DNA from: Bacillota bacterium
GTDB lineage: Bacteria > Bacteroidota > Bacteroidia > Bacteroidales > Bacteroidaceae
NCBI GenBank assembly: GCA_023664625.1
Contig: JAMPFD010000007.1
Coordinates: 62,001 to 126,000 of the forward strand
DNA length: 64,000 nucleotides
Direction of reading: 5' to 3'
The position numbers and the translations under genes were made by a program. Numbering within the stretch: the stretch's first letter is position 1; each line of letters starts with the position of its first letter. The notes beneath the pieces were generated by a model, which ran no database searches, was not told where the DNA came from, and saw only the letters and a program-made list of their open reading frames with translations. Below are positions 1 to 7,400 of the stretch, in pieces.

Positions 1-333
1 GTATGTGCTATCCTCATACATCTTTTGTGTTATCGGAATCCGCACAGATATACTGTCAAAACAAAGCTGTTGGTTTACACTTGCTCCTACACTATCCGCA
101 CAAATGGGCTTGTCATTTGTACTTATTGGTAGCCTTTCTGTTACATACCTTATTATAATGCTGTCTTTCGGCACAGGCTTATAAAAAGGTATGGTGTCAG
201 TATAGGTTACTCTTATGGTGTCCCTTACAGGCTCTCTAATGTTGTATGCCTTGTAATGGTACACGTTCAATCCGGTGGAAACAAAAAGCAACACCACAAC
301 CAGCACCACTGCAACGCGTTTAATGCTTCTCAT
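1..333 (-). CDS. Spanin-like membrane-anchored phage protein (DUF6808-type), 3' end outside window
   Basis: The reading frame opens with ATG at 333 and runs off the window start (111 codons visible). It begins with a short basic stretch (MRSIKRV) followed by one hydrophobic segment (about residues 7-20, rich in Val and Leu). A polar part follows with the repeated pattern DTI..Y.DTIPFYKPVPKDS, then ITQKMYEDSTY at the visible end. This layout (N-terminal membrane anchor plus extended periplasmic part) resembles small proteins of Bacteroidales phages grouped as DUF6808, and fits an inner-membrane spanin in lysis. The start overlaps the amidase stop by 14 bases, so it belongs to the same lysis transcript. 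The family name is from memory of the sequence pattern; spanin function is inferred. Confidence 0.6.
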   Translation of the reverse strand, partial: MRSIKRVAVVLVVVLLFVSTGLNVYHYKAYNIREPVRDTIRVTYTDTIPFYKPVPKDSIIIRYVTERLPISTNDKPICADSVGASVNQQLCFDSISVRIPITQKMYEDSTY

Positions 334-919
334 ATTTTGCAACGTATTTGGTTAGTGCATCAACATGTGTGCGGATAATGGCAGCTTTGCCACCTACTGA
401 GTTCAGGTAGCTCACATCTTCGTGGTTATCCATAAAGAAGTTCTCGGTTAAGACGGCTGCACACTTAGTCTTTGACAGGATATAGAAATTCTCTTCCCAG
501 TCGGGGTCTCCATCCGAGTTGTCCTTTCTTATCTTATGTCCTGCAAAGTTCTTCTCGGCTTCCTCATAGAGCATTGTCGCCAGTTCGTCCGACTTGGTTT
601 TTCCCTTTGAGGTGTATGCGCTCCAACCTCGTGCGCTCATCCACTCTCCGTTTCCTGCTGCGTTGTTGTGTATGGAGATTAGGACCACATTTGATGCGCC
701 TAACTTGCCACAGCACTCATTTGCCCGCCTTGCTCTCTCTGTTAAAGAAATATCGGTAGCTTCATGTACGAGTAGTTCGGCATCATAGCCTTGCTTTGTC
801 AGTTCATTCACTATACCTGCTGCAATCTCACGTGCGTATGCGTACTCACGAAATTTGCCGTCAGGACTACGCTTGCCTTTGGTGTTCTCTCCGTGACCGT
901 TGTCAATGAGTATTTTCAT
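320..919 (-). CDS. N-acetylmuramoyl-L-alanine amidase (Amidase_3), phage endolysin
   Basis: This 199-residue enzyme should cut the amide bond between N-acetylmuramic acid and the stem peptide and so degrade the host wall at lysis. The zinc ligands of the Amidase_3 family are readable: His9 in DNGHG, Glu25 in FREYAYARE and His84 in SIHNN. The catalytic Glu159 is in LTENFF. There is no signal peptide, so release depends on a holin or membrane partner. The start (919) overlaps the upstream gene stop by ATGA, and the stop overlaps the spanin-like gene. Gene length equals a bare catalytic domain with no wall-binding module. Confidence 0.9.
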   Translation of the reverse strand: MKILIDNGHGENTKGKRSPDGKFREYAYAREIAAGIVNELTKQGYDAELLVHEATDISLTERARRANECCGKLGASNVVLISIHNNAAGNGEWMSARGWSAYTSKGKTKSDELATMLYEEAEKNFAGHKIRKDNSDGDPDWEENFYILSKTKCAAVLTENFFMDNHEDVSYLNSVGGKAAIIRTHVDALTKYVAKYEKH

Positions 920-1248
920 TTTCTGTTCCTCCTAAGATATTTAATCCATGAATAATATTTTCTACGATTCAGATAATTGAAATTAAACTGATTGTCGTAT
1001 GCTTCTTGCTCAAAAGAGATGTTCCTGTATGCGTAGCCTTTCAAGAAAAGGCGGCATATCCATTCAATAAGGTACAACACATAGAAAGGGACGTACAGCA
1101 ACTCTCGCATTTGGGCTGTGTGTATCGCTTCGTGATTGAGGTCAGCTTTCAACATCATGCCATACTCTTTGCGCACAAACAGCACTCCGAAGAGGTTGAT
1201 GCACTTGAAGCCCTTGACCGGAATAATTTTATTTCTGATGATTATCAT
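916..1248 (-). CDS. Small HExxH putative metalloprotease in lysis cassette
   Basis: This is a 110-residue protein. Residues 39-43 read HEAIH, a zincin HExxH motif, and Glu80/Glu82 in FEQEAY could supply a third zinc ligand as in gluzincins. A hydrophobic stretch (about 51-70, LYVPFYVLYLIEWICRLFLK) lies between them, so the protein is probably membrane-associated. The C terminus is basic (RRKYYSWIKYLRRNRK). Similar short proteins sit beside endolysins in Bacteroidales prophages, but I know of no assigned function. The gene is linked by ATGA overlaps to the genes on both sides, which suggests stoichiometric expression during lysis. Protease activity is inferred from the motif alone. Confidence 0.55.
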   Translation of the reverse strand: MIIIRNKIIPVKGFKCINLFGVLFVRKEYGMMLKADLNHEAIHTAQMRELLYVPFYVLYLIEWICRLFLKGYAYRNISFEQEAYDNQFNFNYLNRRKYYSWIKYLRRNRK

Positions 1249-1859
1249 AAGCCTAAACTGCTAAATCTGTGATAGAACTCTGTCTTTATTTTATCGTAGC
1301 CCAACTTTACATTAGAGTATGCACGAGAATTGTTTGCTCCGTCCTCGTGGTAGATTTCGCCCTCTACAATCTCCGCTACTTGCTCCACCCATTCGGGGTT
1401 GCAGAAGTCGGAAAGCGGTTTTCCGTGGTAGGTAAAAGGGTCAAACCTGCTGTTACGGTCGTCATGTATCACCTGCAAGGACTTGCGTATCTTCAAGGCT
1501 GTGGCTTCGTGGTCTGCAATGTGGTTCTCTTCTCGCACTCGCTTGATAAGTCGGCATACCTGCTCAACTGATAGGTCAAAAGCAAAGCCTGACAGATTCC
1601 TTATGCGTAGCTGCGTCTCTGTACGCAAACCCTCTGATATGTCCTGTAACATATCGTTCTGGGCATTGGTGGTTCTTGTCAGCTCTCGTAAGCTGTTTCT
1701 ATTGTCTTCCATCATCTGGCTGATGATGGACTTGAACCATTTGAAAATGGCTACCATCATCAGTGCTGACAATATAAGATAGAAAGCTCCTACCATTGCA
1801 GTCATGCCGAAATCTGTAATGCCTTTGGCTACCTCTGTTACAGATTGCACCTCATTCAT
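1245..1859 (-). CDS. Phage membrane protein with coiled coil, holin- or lysis-associated
   Basis: This is a 204-residue protein if started at 1859. That ATG overlaps the stop of the upstream gene as ATGA, which is more convincing than the ATG at 1886 that lies 27 bases inside that gene. It has one strong transmembrane segment (about residues 19-41, FYLILSALMMVAIFKWF) and then a heptad-like stretch (QMMEDNRNSLRELTRTTNAQ) suggesting a coiled coil. The rest is soluble with no motif I recognise. Its position between a small membrane protein and the HExxH gene points to lysis or membrane function. Exact role unknown. Confidence 0.6.
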   Translation of the reverse strand: MNEVQSVTEVAKGITDFGMTAMVGAFYLILSALMMVAIFKWFKSIISQMMEDNRNSLRELTRTTNAQNDMLQDISEGLRTETQLRIRNLSGFAFDLSVEQVCRLIKRVREENHIADHEATALKIRKSLQVIHDDRNSRFDPFTYHGKPLSDFCNPEWVEQVAEIVEGEIYHEDGANNSRAYSNVKLGYDKIKTEFYHRFSSLGL

Positions 1860-2089
1860 ATCCAGCAAAACATCATTCGTCCACATACTGCGCCCGAAAC
1901 CGTCAGGGCGAAATCAATCCAGTCCCATGCGTCACCATGCGCCTTGTCCTTATACTCTAACGCTCCAGCTGTAAGTGTTCCGGCATAGATGGCAGTGTAC
2001 CAACTATCCGAGCAAGCACCTATGCAAAAGCCTCCTGCAAGATGTTTCCATCTGTTGCTCTTCGCAAACCATTTTATTAACTTGTTCAT
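1856..2089 (-). CDS. Small phage membrane protein, putative holin
   Basis: This is a 77-residue protein with two hydrophobic parts (HLAGGFCIGACSDSWYTAI about 16-34 and DFALTVSGAVCGRMMFCWI at the C terminus) separated by a charged loop (EYKDKAHGDAWDW). Size and topology match small class II holins or the small membrane proteins that open lysis modules of Bacteroidales phages. It is the first gene of the ATGA-linked lysis run. A candidate -7 box (TAGTTTTG on the minus strand, 2119-2112) lies 23 bases upstream of the start, without a clear -33 element. Holin function is inferred from size, topology and context. Confidence 0.55.
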   Translation of the reverse strand: MNKLIKWFAKSNRWKHLAGGFCIGACSDSWYTAIYAGTLTAGALEYKDKAHGDAWDWIDFALTVSGAVCGRMMFCWI

Positions 2090-2151
2090 AATATGTTATA
2101 TTTTAGTTATACAAAACTATGCAAATCAAACTATTTTAGTATGTTATCTTT

Positions 2152-2637
2152 TTACGAGTACAATGCCCAATCTACACTGTCCTTTTCTTTCCAGCCAGTG
2201 TTGATGCAGTCCATAATGAACTTTACGCAACTTGTGTAGAAATCTGTAAACTCAGCCATCGTGTTGAATGTATAGTAAATGGCAGTTCCATCACGCTCTC
2301 CAAGTTTGAATTTTACCGGCAGTGTACTGCCTTGGGTTTGAACGGCAAGGTCGTATGCTGCTTTAAAGTTCATCTGGTTCTCGGTAGATAACCACACAGA
2401 AATCTCGTTCCACACCATGCCCGACAAAATTCTTTCCTCCGTCTGCTTGTTATACCATTCGGTTATCAAGGCTCTAACCTCGTCCTCTGTTGGCTTGTGG
2501 TCGAAATTTTCCTCTGTATAGGCAACATCACGACAGCCATCTATAGGCTTCATGTTCCAGCGTACACGCCATTTGTTATTGTTTGGGTCTATACACTCCA
2601 ATACCTTAGTACCTGCACTTCCTTGTCCTTGTCTCAT
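2152..2637 (-). CDS. Phage protein translationally coupled to DGR reverse transcriptase (DUF4376-like)
   Basis: This is a 161-residue soluble protein. The start codon overlaps the reverse transcriptase stop as ATGA (2634-2637), so the two are co-translated. The N-terminal part (KVLECIDPNNNKWRVRWNM) is followed by a long middle and C-terminal part with SVWLSTENQMNFKAAYDLA and EFTDFYTSCVKFI, which resembles the DUF4376 family found near phage tail genes. It is not the usual DGR accessory: it lacks the size and basic four-helix look of Avd and has no HRDC features. It could be a tail-associated protein carried next to the DGR or an atypical DGR helper. Function unknown. Confidence 0.55.
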   Translation of the reverse strand: MRQGQGSAGTKVLECIDPNNNKWRVRWNMKPIDGCRDVAYTEENFDHKPTEDEVRALITEWYNKQTEERILSGMVWNEISVWLSTENQMNFKAAYDLAVQTQGSTLPVKFKLGERDGTAIYYTFNTMAEFTDFYTSCVKFIMDCINTGWKEKDSVDWALYS

Positions 2638-4061
2638 GTGAATATGTATTTAGTTTCTCCTTTCTTTCCGTACATCTCTGCCTTGATTGTGGTCGTGAAT
2701 GGAAACTTGTCCATGTCCTTAATCTGTTCAAGGATAGACCATATTTCCTTTGAAGCCGTGAAGAACTTCTTTTCTTGACCGTCCACTTTGATGCGGACAA
2801 CGTATCTGCCTTTGGGCTTCTCTATGTCGTCAGGGTTAATCACTCCTGCTGGGACTTTGCCATTGTTGGCTGCGAGTGCTGCATTGTAAACAGCTTTAGC
2901 CTCTGCGACTTTCTTTTCATACTCCTCTCTCTCGAAGCGAGGAATAATACCTGTCTCAAAGTCCACGACTTCGATAGGAATGTTTACCAATTCACGGATT
3001 GAAACGCTCATTCCTTTGAAACGCTTCTTTCCATCGCCAAACTTGGGTTTAATACCCAAACTCTTGAAATCAATCATCTTGATACCTGTTAAACGATAAA
3101 ATAAATTGTGGCAGTCAGCGTGCTTGCATTGCCCGTACAGCGAAGCCATTATCTGATGCCGTCTCTTTTTGCTTCTTAGTTTATGCAGCTTTCTGGCTGC
3201 GTTTTGTTTGTTTCGTTTCCTTAGTCGGGTGTGCGATGGATATATGACATAACCGAGAAAATCAATACCTTCTGTTACCGGGAAGACACGCTCGTTCTGT
3301 TTTACATTGAGTTGCATCATTTCAACCTTGGCTTTTATTTCGTTACGTGCTTCCCACGCTTCTTTTTTGGTCGCATGATGCAAATCTCCATCGTCACAAT
3401 ATCGGTAGAAATGCTTATAGCCTTTTTGGTCTTTCAGATAATGGTCAAGAAACATACTCAGCAGCATATTCCCATATCCTTGTGAAGAACGCAACCCGAT
3501 AGACAACCCTTTGGGCATCATCTTGACAAATCTTTCCAACATAGTCAGAAGTGTCTTTTCCTTGAACATTCTACGCAAAGCATACATCATGAAGTCTTGA
3601 CTTACGCTTTCGTAGAATTTCCTGATATCGAACTTGTAGGCATACTTCATACCTTCTGGGTCTTCCTGCATATCTCTGCGTATGCAATCCATTAGGTCGT
3701 GCATACCTCGTCCTTTTATGGAAGCTGCCGTCGTTCTGATGTATTGCCTTTTTATCTTGTCTTCCACAACTGCCATGATAGCGTTGCAACCTATGCGTTC
3801 AATCAGATTCACGGATTGCACTGTACGCTCTTTAGGACCATCTTTGACAATCATTTCCCGATAGCCTGATATGCTGAAAGTGCCGTCCCTTATACGTTCC
3901 TGTAGAGATTTTATCACATCGTCTTGATGCGACATTATCCATCTGCCTATACGTAACTTCTTGCGCTTCTTACCACGCATCACCACATGTAGGGAGTTGC
4001 AGATGTTGCTGTATTCGCAAATCTCTTCAATGATGTTACTTGTTTTTCCTATTCGTTTCAT
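2634..4061 (-). CDS. DGR-type reverse transcriptase
   Basis: This 475-residue reverse transcriptase copies the TR RNA into error-prone cDNA that replaces the VR. Palm motifs are clear: motif A FDIRKFY (Asp145), motif B with the DGR signature IGLRSSQ (188-194, the IGxxxSQ form that separates DGR enzymes from retron and group II intron enzymes), the active-site YCDD (221-224) and FLGYV (268-272). A lysine/arginine-rich thumb-like stretch follows (about 278-305). The C terminus carries about 170 extra residues, including a compact RYVVRIKVDGQEKKFF segment, beyond many DGR enzymes. The TR lies 210 bases upstream on the same strand. Motifs are seen; function rests on the family and on the TR/VR pair. 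Confidence 0.95.
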   Translation of the reverse strand: MKRIGKTSNIIEEICEYSNICNSLHVVMRGKKRKKLRIGRWIMSHQDDVIKSLQERIRDGTFSISGYREMIVKDGPKERTVQSVNLIERIGCNAIMAVVEDKIKRQYIRTTAASIKGRGMHDLMDCIRRDMQEDPEGMKYAYKFDIRKFYESVSQDFMMYALRRMFKEKTLLTMLERFVKMMPKGLSIGLRSSQGYGNMLLSMFLDHYLKDQKGYKHFYRYCDDGDLHHATKKEAWEARNEIKAKVEMMQLNVKQNERVFPVTEGIDFLGYVIYPSHTRLRKRNKQNAARKLHKLRSKKRRHQIMASLYGQCKHADCHNLFYRLTGIKMIDFKSLGIKPKFGDGKKRFKGMSVSIRELVNIPIEVVDFETGIIPRFEREEYEKKVAEAKAVYNAALAANNGKVPAGVINPDDIEKPKGRYVVRIKVDGQEKKFFTASKEIWSILEQIKDMDKFPFTTTIKAEMYGKKGETKYIFT

Positions 4062-4270
4062 TTTTATTTAGCCTTCAATTTTTCGGGGTCTGACTTGTTC
4101 GGCTGACATCAATCCCTACTAAACTCCACCCCACGCTTGATTTTTCAGTTTTCCAGTCTTGATGACTGCTGTTACTGAGGCTCATTCCCATAGGCACCAC
4201 GCTGGGGACACGTCCCCGATGCTGTACGCCTATTTTTTTCGAGGCTTAACGCTTCTATATCTTATTGTTT
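4062..4270 (-). ncRNA. DGR spacer RNA region between TR and reverse transcriptase
   Basis: These 209 untranslated bases between the TR 3' end and the RT start contain structure on the minus strand. There is a GGGGAC stem pair with a 2-base loop at 4204-4217, and a GCCT...AGGC pair around a run of seven A residues at about 4229-4246. In the Bordetella phage DGR the RNA downstream of TR is structured and required for cDNA priming by the RT complex; the position and length here fit that role. No ORF is present. The functional assignment is by analogy. Confidence 0.5.
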
Positions 4271-4383
4271 GCAAGCCGAGAACCAATGTTCGCATTCGTG
4301 TTCGATGAGTCGTTATTCGCATTCGCAAACGCCACACCGCCATTCGCATTCGCATTGTTGTTCGACCGATACACCACACGATG
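4271..4383 (-). repeat. DGR template repeat (TR)
   Basis: This 113-base block is repeated at 4520-4632 with 10 mismatches. Every mismatch is at a T of the plus strand, that is an A of the coding strand (positions 4290, 4296, 4310, 4316, 4323, 4343, 4344, 4355, 4359, 4361). Read in the VR frame, TR holds eleven AAC/AAT codons and one GAC codon, the usual adenine-loaded design in which Asn codons can become 15 amino acids without stop codons. It lies in the gap between the variable protein stop and the reverse transcriptase and is not itself translated in that frame. Two further A-consistent mismatches (4384-4385) may belong to it. Confidence 0.95.
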
Positions 4384-4412
4384 TTATTGGGAAATCCACC
4401 TTTTTATGAGAG

Positions 4413-4437
4413 GAGGGACGAACAACAATTCGCCCTC
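4413..4437 (-). other. Hairpin between VR and TR (possible DGR homing element)
   Basis: An inverted repeat GAGGG(A)CGAA / TTCGCCCTC forms nine base pairs with a single-base bulge and a six-base loop. It sits just past the stop of the variable protein, 83 bases downstream of the VR on the coding strand. No T run follows on either strand, so it is a poor terminator. In Bordetella phage BPP-1 a hairpin downstream of VR raises homing efficiency; this one could do the same, though it is further from VR than the known example. Confidence 0.45.
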
Positions 4438-4452
4438 GCTCTCGTTTTCGCC

Positions 4453-7400
4453 CTACGCAAGTGCGTTTATCGCTTTGAATGCTCTGACGCTTTCCGCTTT
4501 TACGATTTTCCCACGGAAGGCAAGCCGAGAACCAATGTACGCATACGTGTTCGATGAGCCGTTACTCGCATACGCAAACGCCACACCGCCACCCGCATTC
4601 GCACTGTAGCTCGACCGATACACCACACGATGAGCAGACGTAGATACCCAGTATTTATCACAATAGTATGTAGAACTACTGCCAACTAAGTTGCCTGTCG
4701 GCACAACGTCCATGTATTTACCATGCGCGACTGCTCCAGTCCAAATGTCAGATGAGGTTGTGCCTTGCACCCTACGGATACTTCCGTCTGGCATAATAAT
4801 ACGCCACTTGGCTGCGTTTCCACTATCATTAGGCAAGTCCACGCCATCCATCCACTCAGCTTTACCACCGAATAGGTTTTCATAACCCAAGCAACTTGTA
4901 TTGTTTACTTGCGTAACGATGTCCTTGCCATACTCATCTTTGCTCTTATACCACGCATATTGATTGATAATCCCATCTCCAAGGCTATTGGTGACCTTGT
5001 TGTTTATCGCATACGCTTCCTTAAAGCCGATAGTGTCTGTCATACCGTATGATGCACTGCTGCCAATGATTCTTGTATAAGAGTGCTGACCTGCTCCGCA
5101 TTGGTCTTGTGCATCACGTCTTCCGTATGTAGCAAAGAAGAGGTTAGCAATGCGGAAGTGCATCAGCGCATCTATCTGCTGCCGTCCTCGTTGCTGGCTG
5201 TAATAATGAAAGTCCACCCAATTCAAACTACCGGACGAAGCTCCACCTGTGATACAAGCTCTCAACTTGCTGCCCACAACGGTACTTTCTACGACTGCGC
5301 AAAGGTGCTCTTCACTGGCAACCCAGTCAGGTTCCATATCCTCAATATTATCGCTATTGCTCAACACCACCTTGTCAAATTCTGCGGTGTTCAAGATTGA
5401 GAAATGCAGTTCTATTGCATTGCTCGGCACGTCTACTATAATGTACATACCAGCCTCGAAACCGCTGCCGATGGCAGGAACACTGACAGATTTTATTACT
5501 TTCTTGTTGCTGTCAATGAAGACTGAGCCAACAAACGCAGAGCCGGGAACACTTGGAAAACGCACTCGTTTAAAGCCGGACACATTCACTTTGCAGACAG
5601 AATACTTTGTATCGCTGCTATACGAATCCTCCAGCGTGCTGCGCTCAACAAGGATTTTACGGCTTGATAGATAACCATTCTCGGTGCGTTTGATGTCATC
5701 CAAAGTCATGACGGTGGCATCAGGAACGGCTGGCATGTCGTTTTCGCCCTTAGAGCTATAACAAGCATAGTGTTTCTTGTTCAGGTAATCGTTAATGCCC
5801 TTAAACCAAAAGAAAGGTTCAAGTATATCCCAATCACCTTCCGAACCGTCCAGCTTGGCAGGTGTGCAGTCTTTCACATCTTGCGCATCGGCATAGAAGT
5901 TAGAATCACTGTCGTGAAGTGGATAGTATGTCATTACTCCATCGGTATTGTTTACAGGAACTTCCTGACCTGCAATTACCATGTTTCGGCTCGTTGGCTT
6001 CTTTGTCAGCTTTGAGAGTACACGGTGGCGCTTCTTCAGGATTTCAAGAATATGTGCGCTCGGCTCATACTTGTTATTGTACTTGCAGCCTGTGTGATTG
6101 TCAAGGTTGCTGCCGTTGGCGTCATCGCTTACCTCATCGTCAAACTCCAGCATTGTGTATTCGGGTAGAATAAACTCCAGTTCGGGATACTTTTCACGAT
6201 AACGTGACAAATCTACCTCATTGAGATACTTTGTAAGATGTACCTTGCCGACAAGTCCAGAGTGATTGTTATCGTTCACTCCAGAAGATGTATAGGTCTT
6301 GTAGTTGTAATACTTCTCCAGCAGCGTACCATCATCGGTAGTGTCTATCTCAAATCTGAAACGCTCCAATTTGCCGTCTCCTCGAACCTTTGCAGCGTGC
6401 AGATTTTCAAGAATGGCAAAGCCATCTATGCCGGGGCAGTTCGCAAAGCGATAACCTGTGATTTTGTTAAGGCTACCGATGTGCAGACCACTTTCTTGCA
6501 GCTTTGGCAGATGTTCAAGGAACAATTCTTCCAACGCTTCAGGCAGATATGCTTCTACCAGAGGCGCACCTGTGGCAAGTATCAGCTTCGTAAGACCTGT
6601 ACCACGCACATCAATTTTTCTCAAACGTGCCTGCCTGTTCAGGTCCAGTGTTGCCACATTTCCACCGTCTCCGTTTCTTGCCAGCATATTGTTGCGCATG
6701 TTCAGTACTTCAAGCAGCAACATGCTGTCCGTAGCTGACATGAACGAACCGTTACGATATGTACTCTGACTTGTCACACTCATATCAAGTTCTACAAGCG
6801 ATGTTAGCAAACCGAAATCGAAGCCAATTGCGAAAGCATCGTCATGCCAAATCAGTTTTTTGATTTTCTCTGCACCGATAATCGTCAAAGGGTCATTTTC
6901 ACCGTAGGCTCGTGGAAGCTGCAATGAGTACAGGGTATTTGCCTCAACCACTCCGCTGTCTGCTTCGATATAGTTTACCGTCTTTAACTGCACACGGTAA
7001 GGGATTGTTAGCTCAAACTGCATAGGTTTAAGTATATAACCACGGTCAAGTGATGCGGTACTCTGATAGAGTTGCGCACCGAGCGTAGAAACATAGCCAT
7101 ACTCAACTTGCTTCAAGTCGTATCTTCTACGAATGAAGTAATTACGGTGCGCTTTCAGCGAGCCTTTCAAACCGTATATCTGTGCATAGGTTTTCAGTGT
7201 TCCGTTTGCACCTACCTTCATTGGATTAAGGAACGGATAGATGTATTTGAAGATACCACTCTTGCTGTACAGGCGTGAGCACCATTTTTCCATCTGTTCT
7301 TTGTCGAAGTGGTCAATGGCTTTTTGAATGCTGAATGCTGACATAAACGATGTGCCACCGTTATATCCTTTAGTCATGATTTCTTCCATCACGTCACGAA

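Noticed and set aside
3571..3789. Minus-strand 72-codon ORF inside the RT gene
   Set aside because: Out-of-frame shadow of the reverse transcriptase.
4265..4609. Plus-strand ORF of 114 codons spanning TR and VR with repeated FAFANATPPFAFA-like text
   Set aside because: It is the antisense reading of the TR/VR pair; the repeats in it are the DGR repeats, not a repeat protein.
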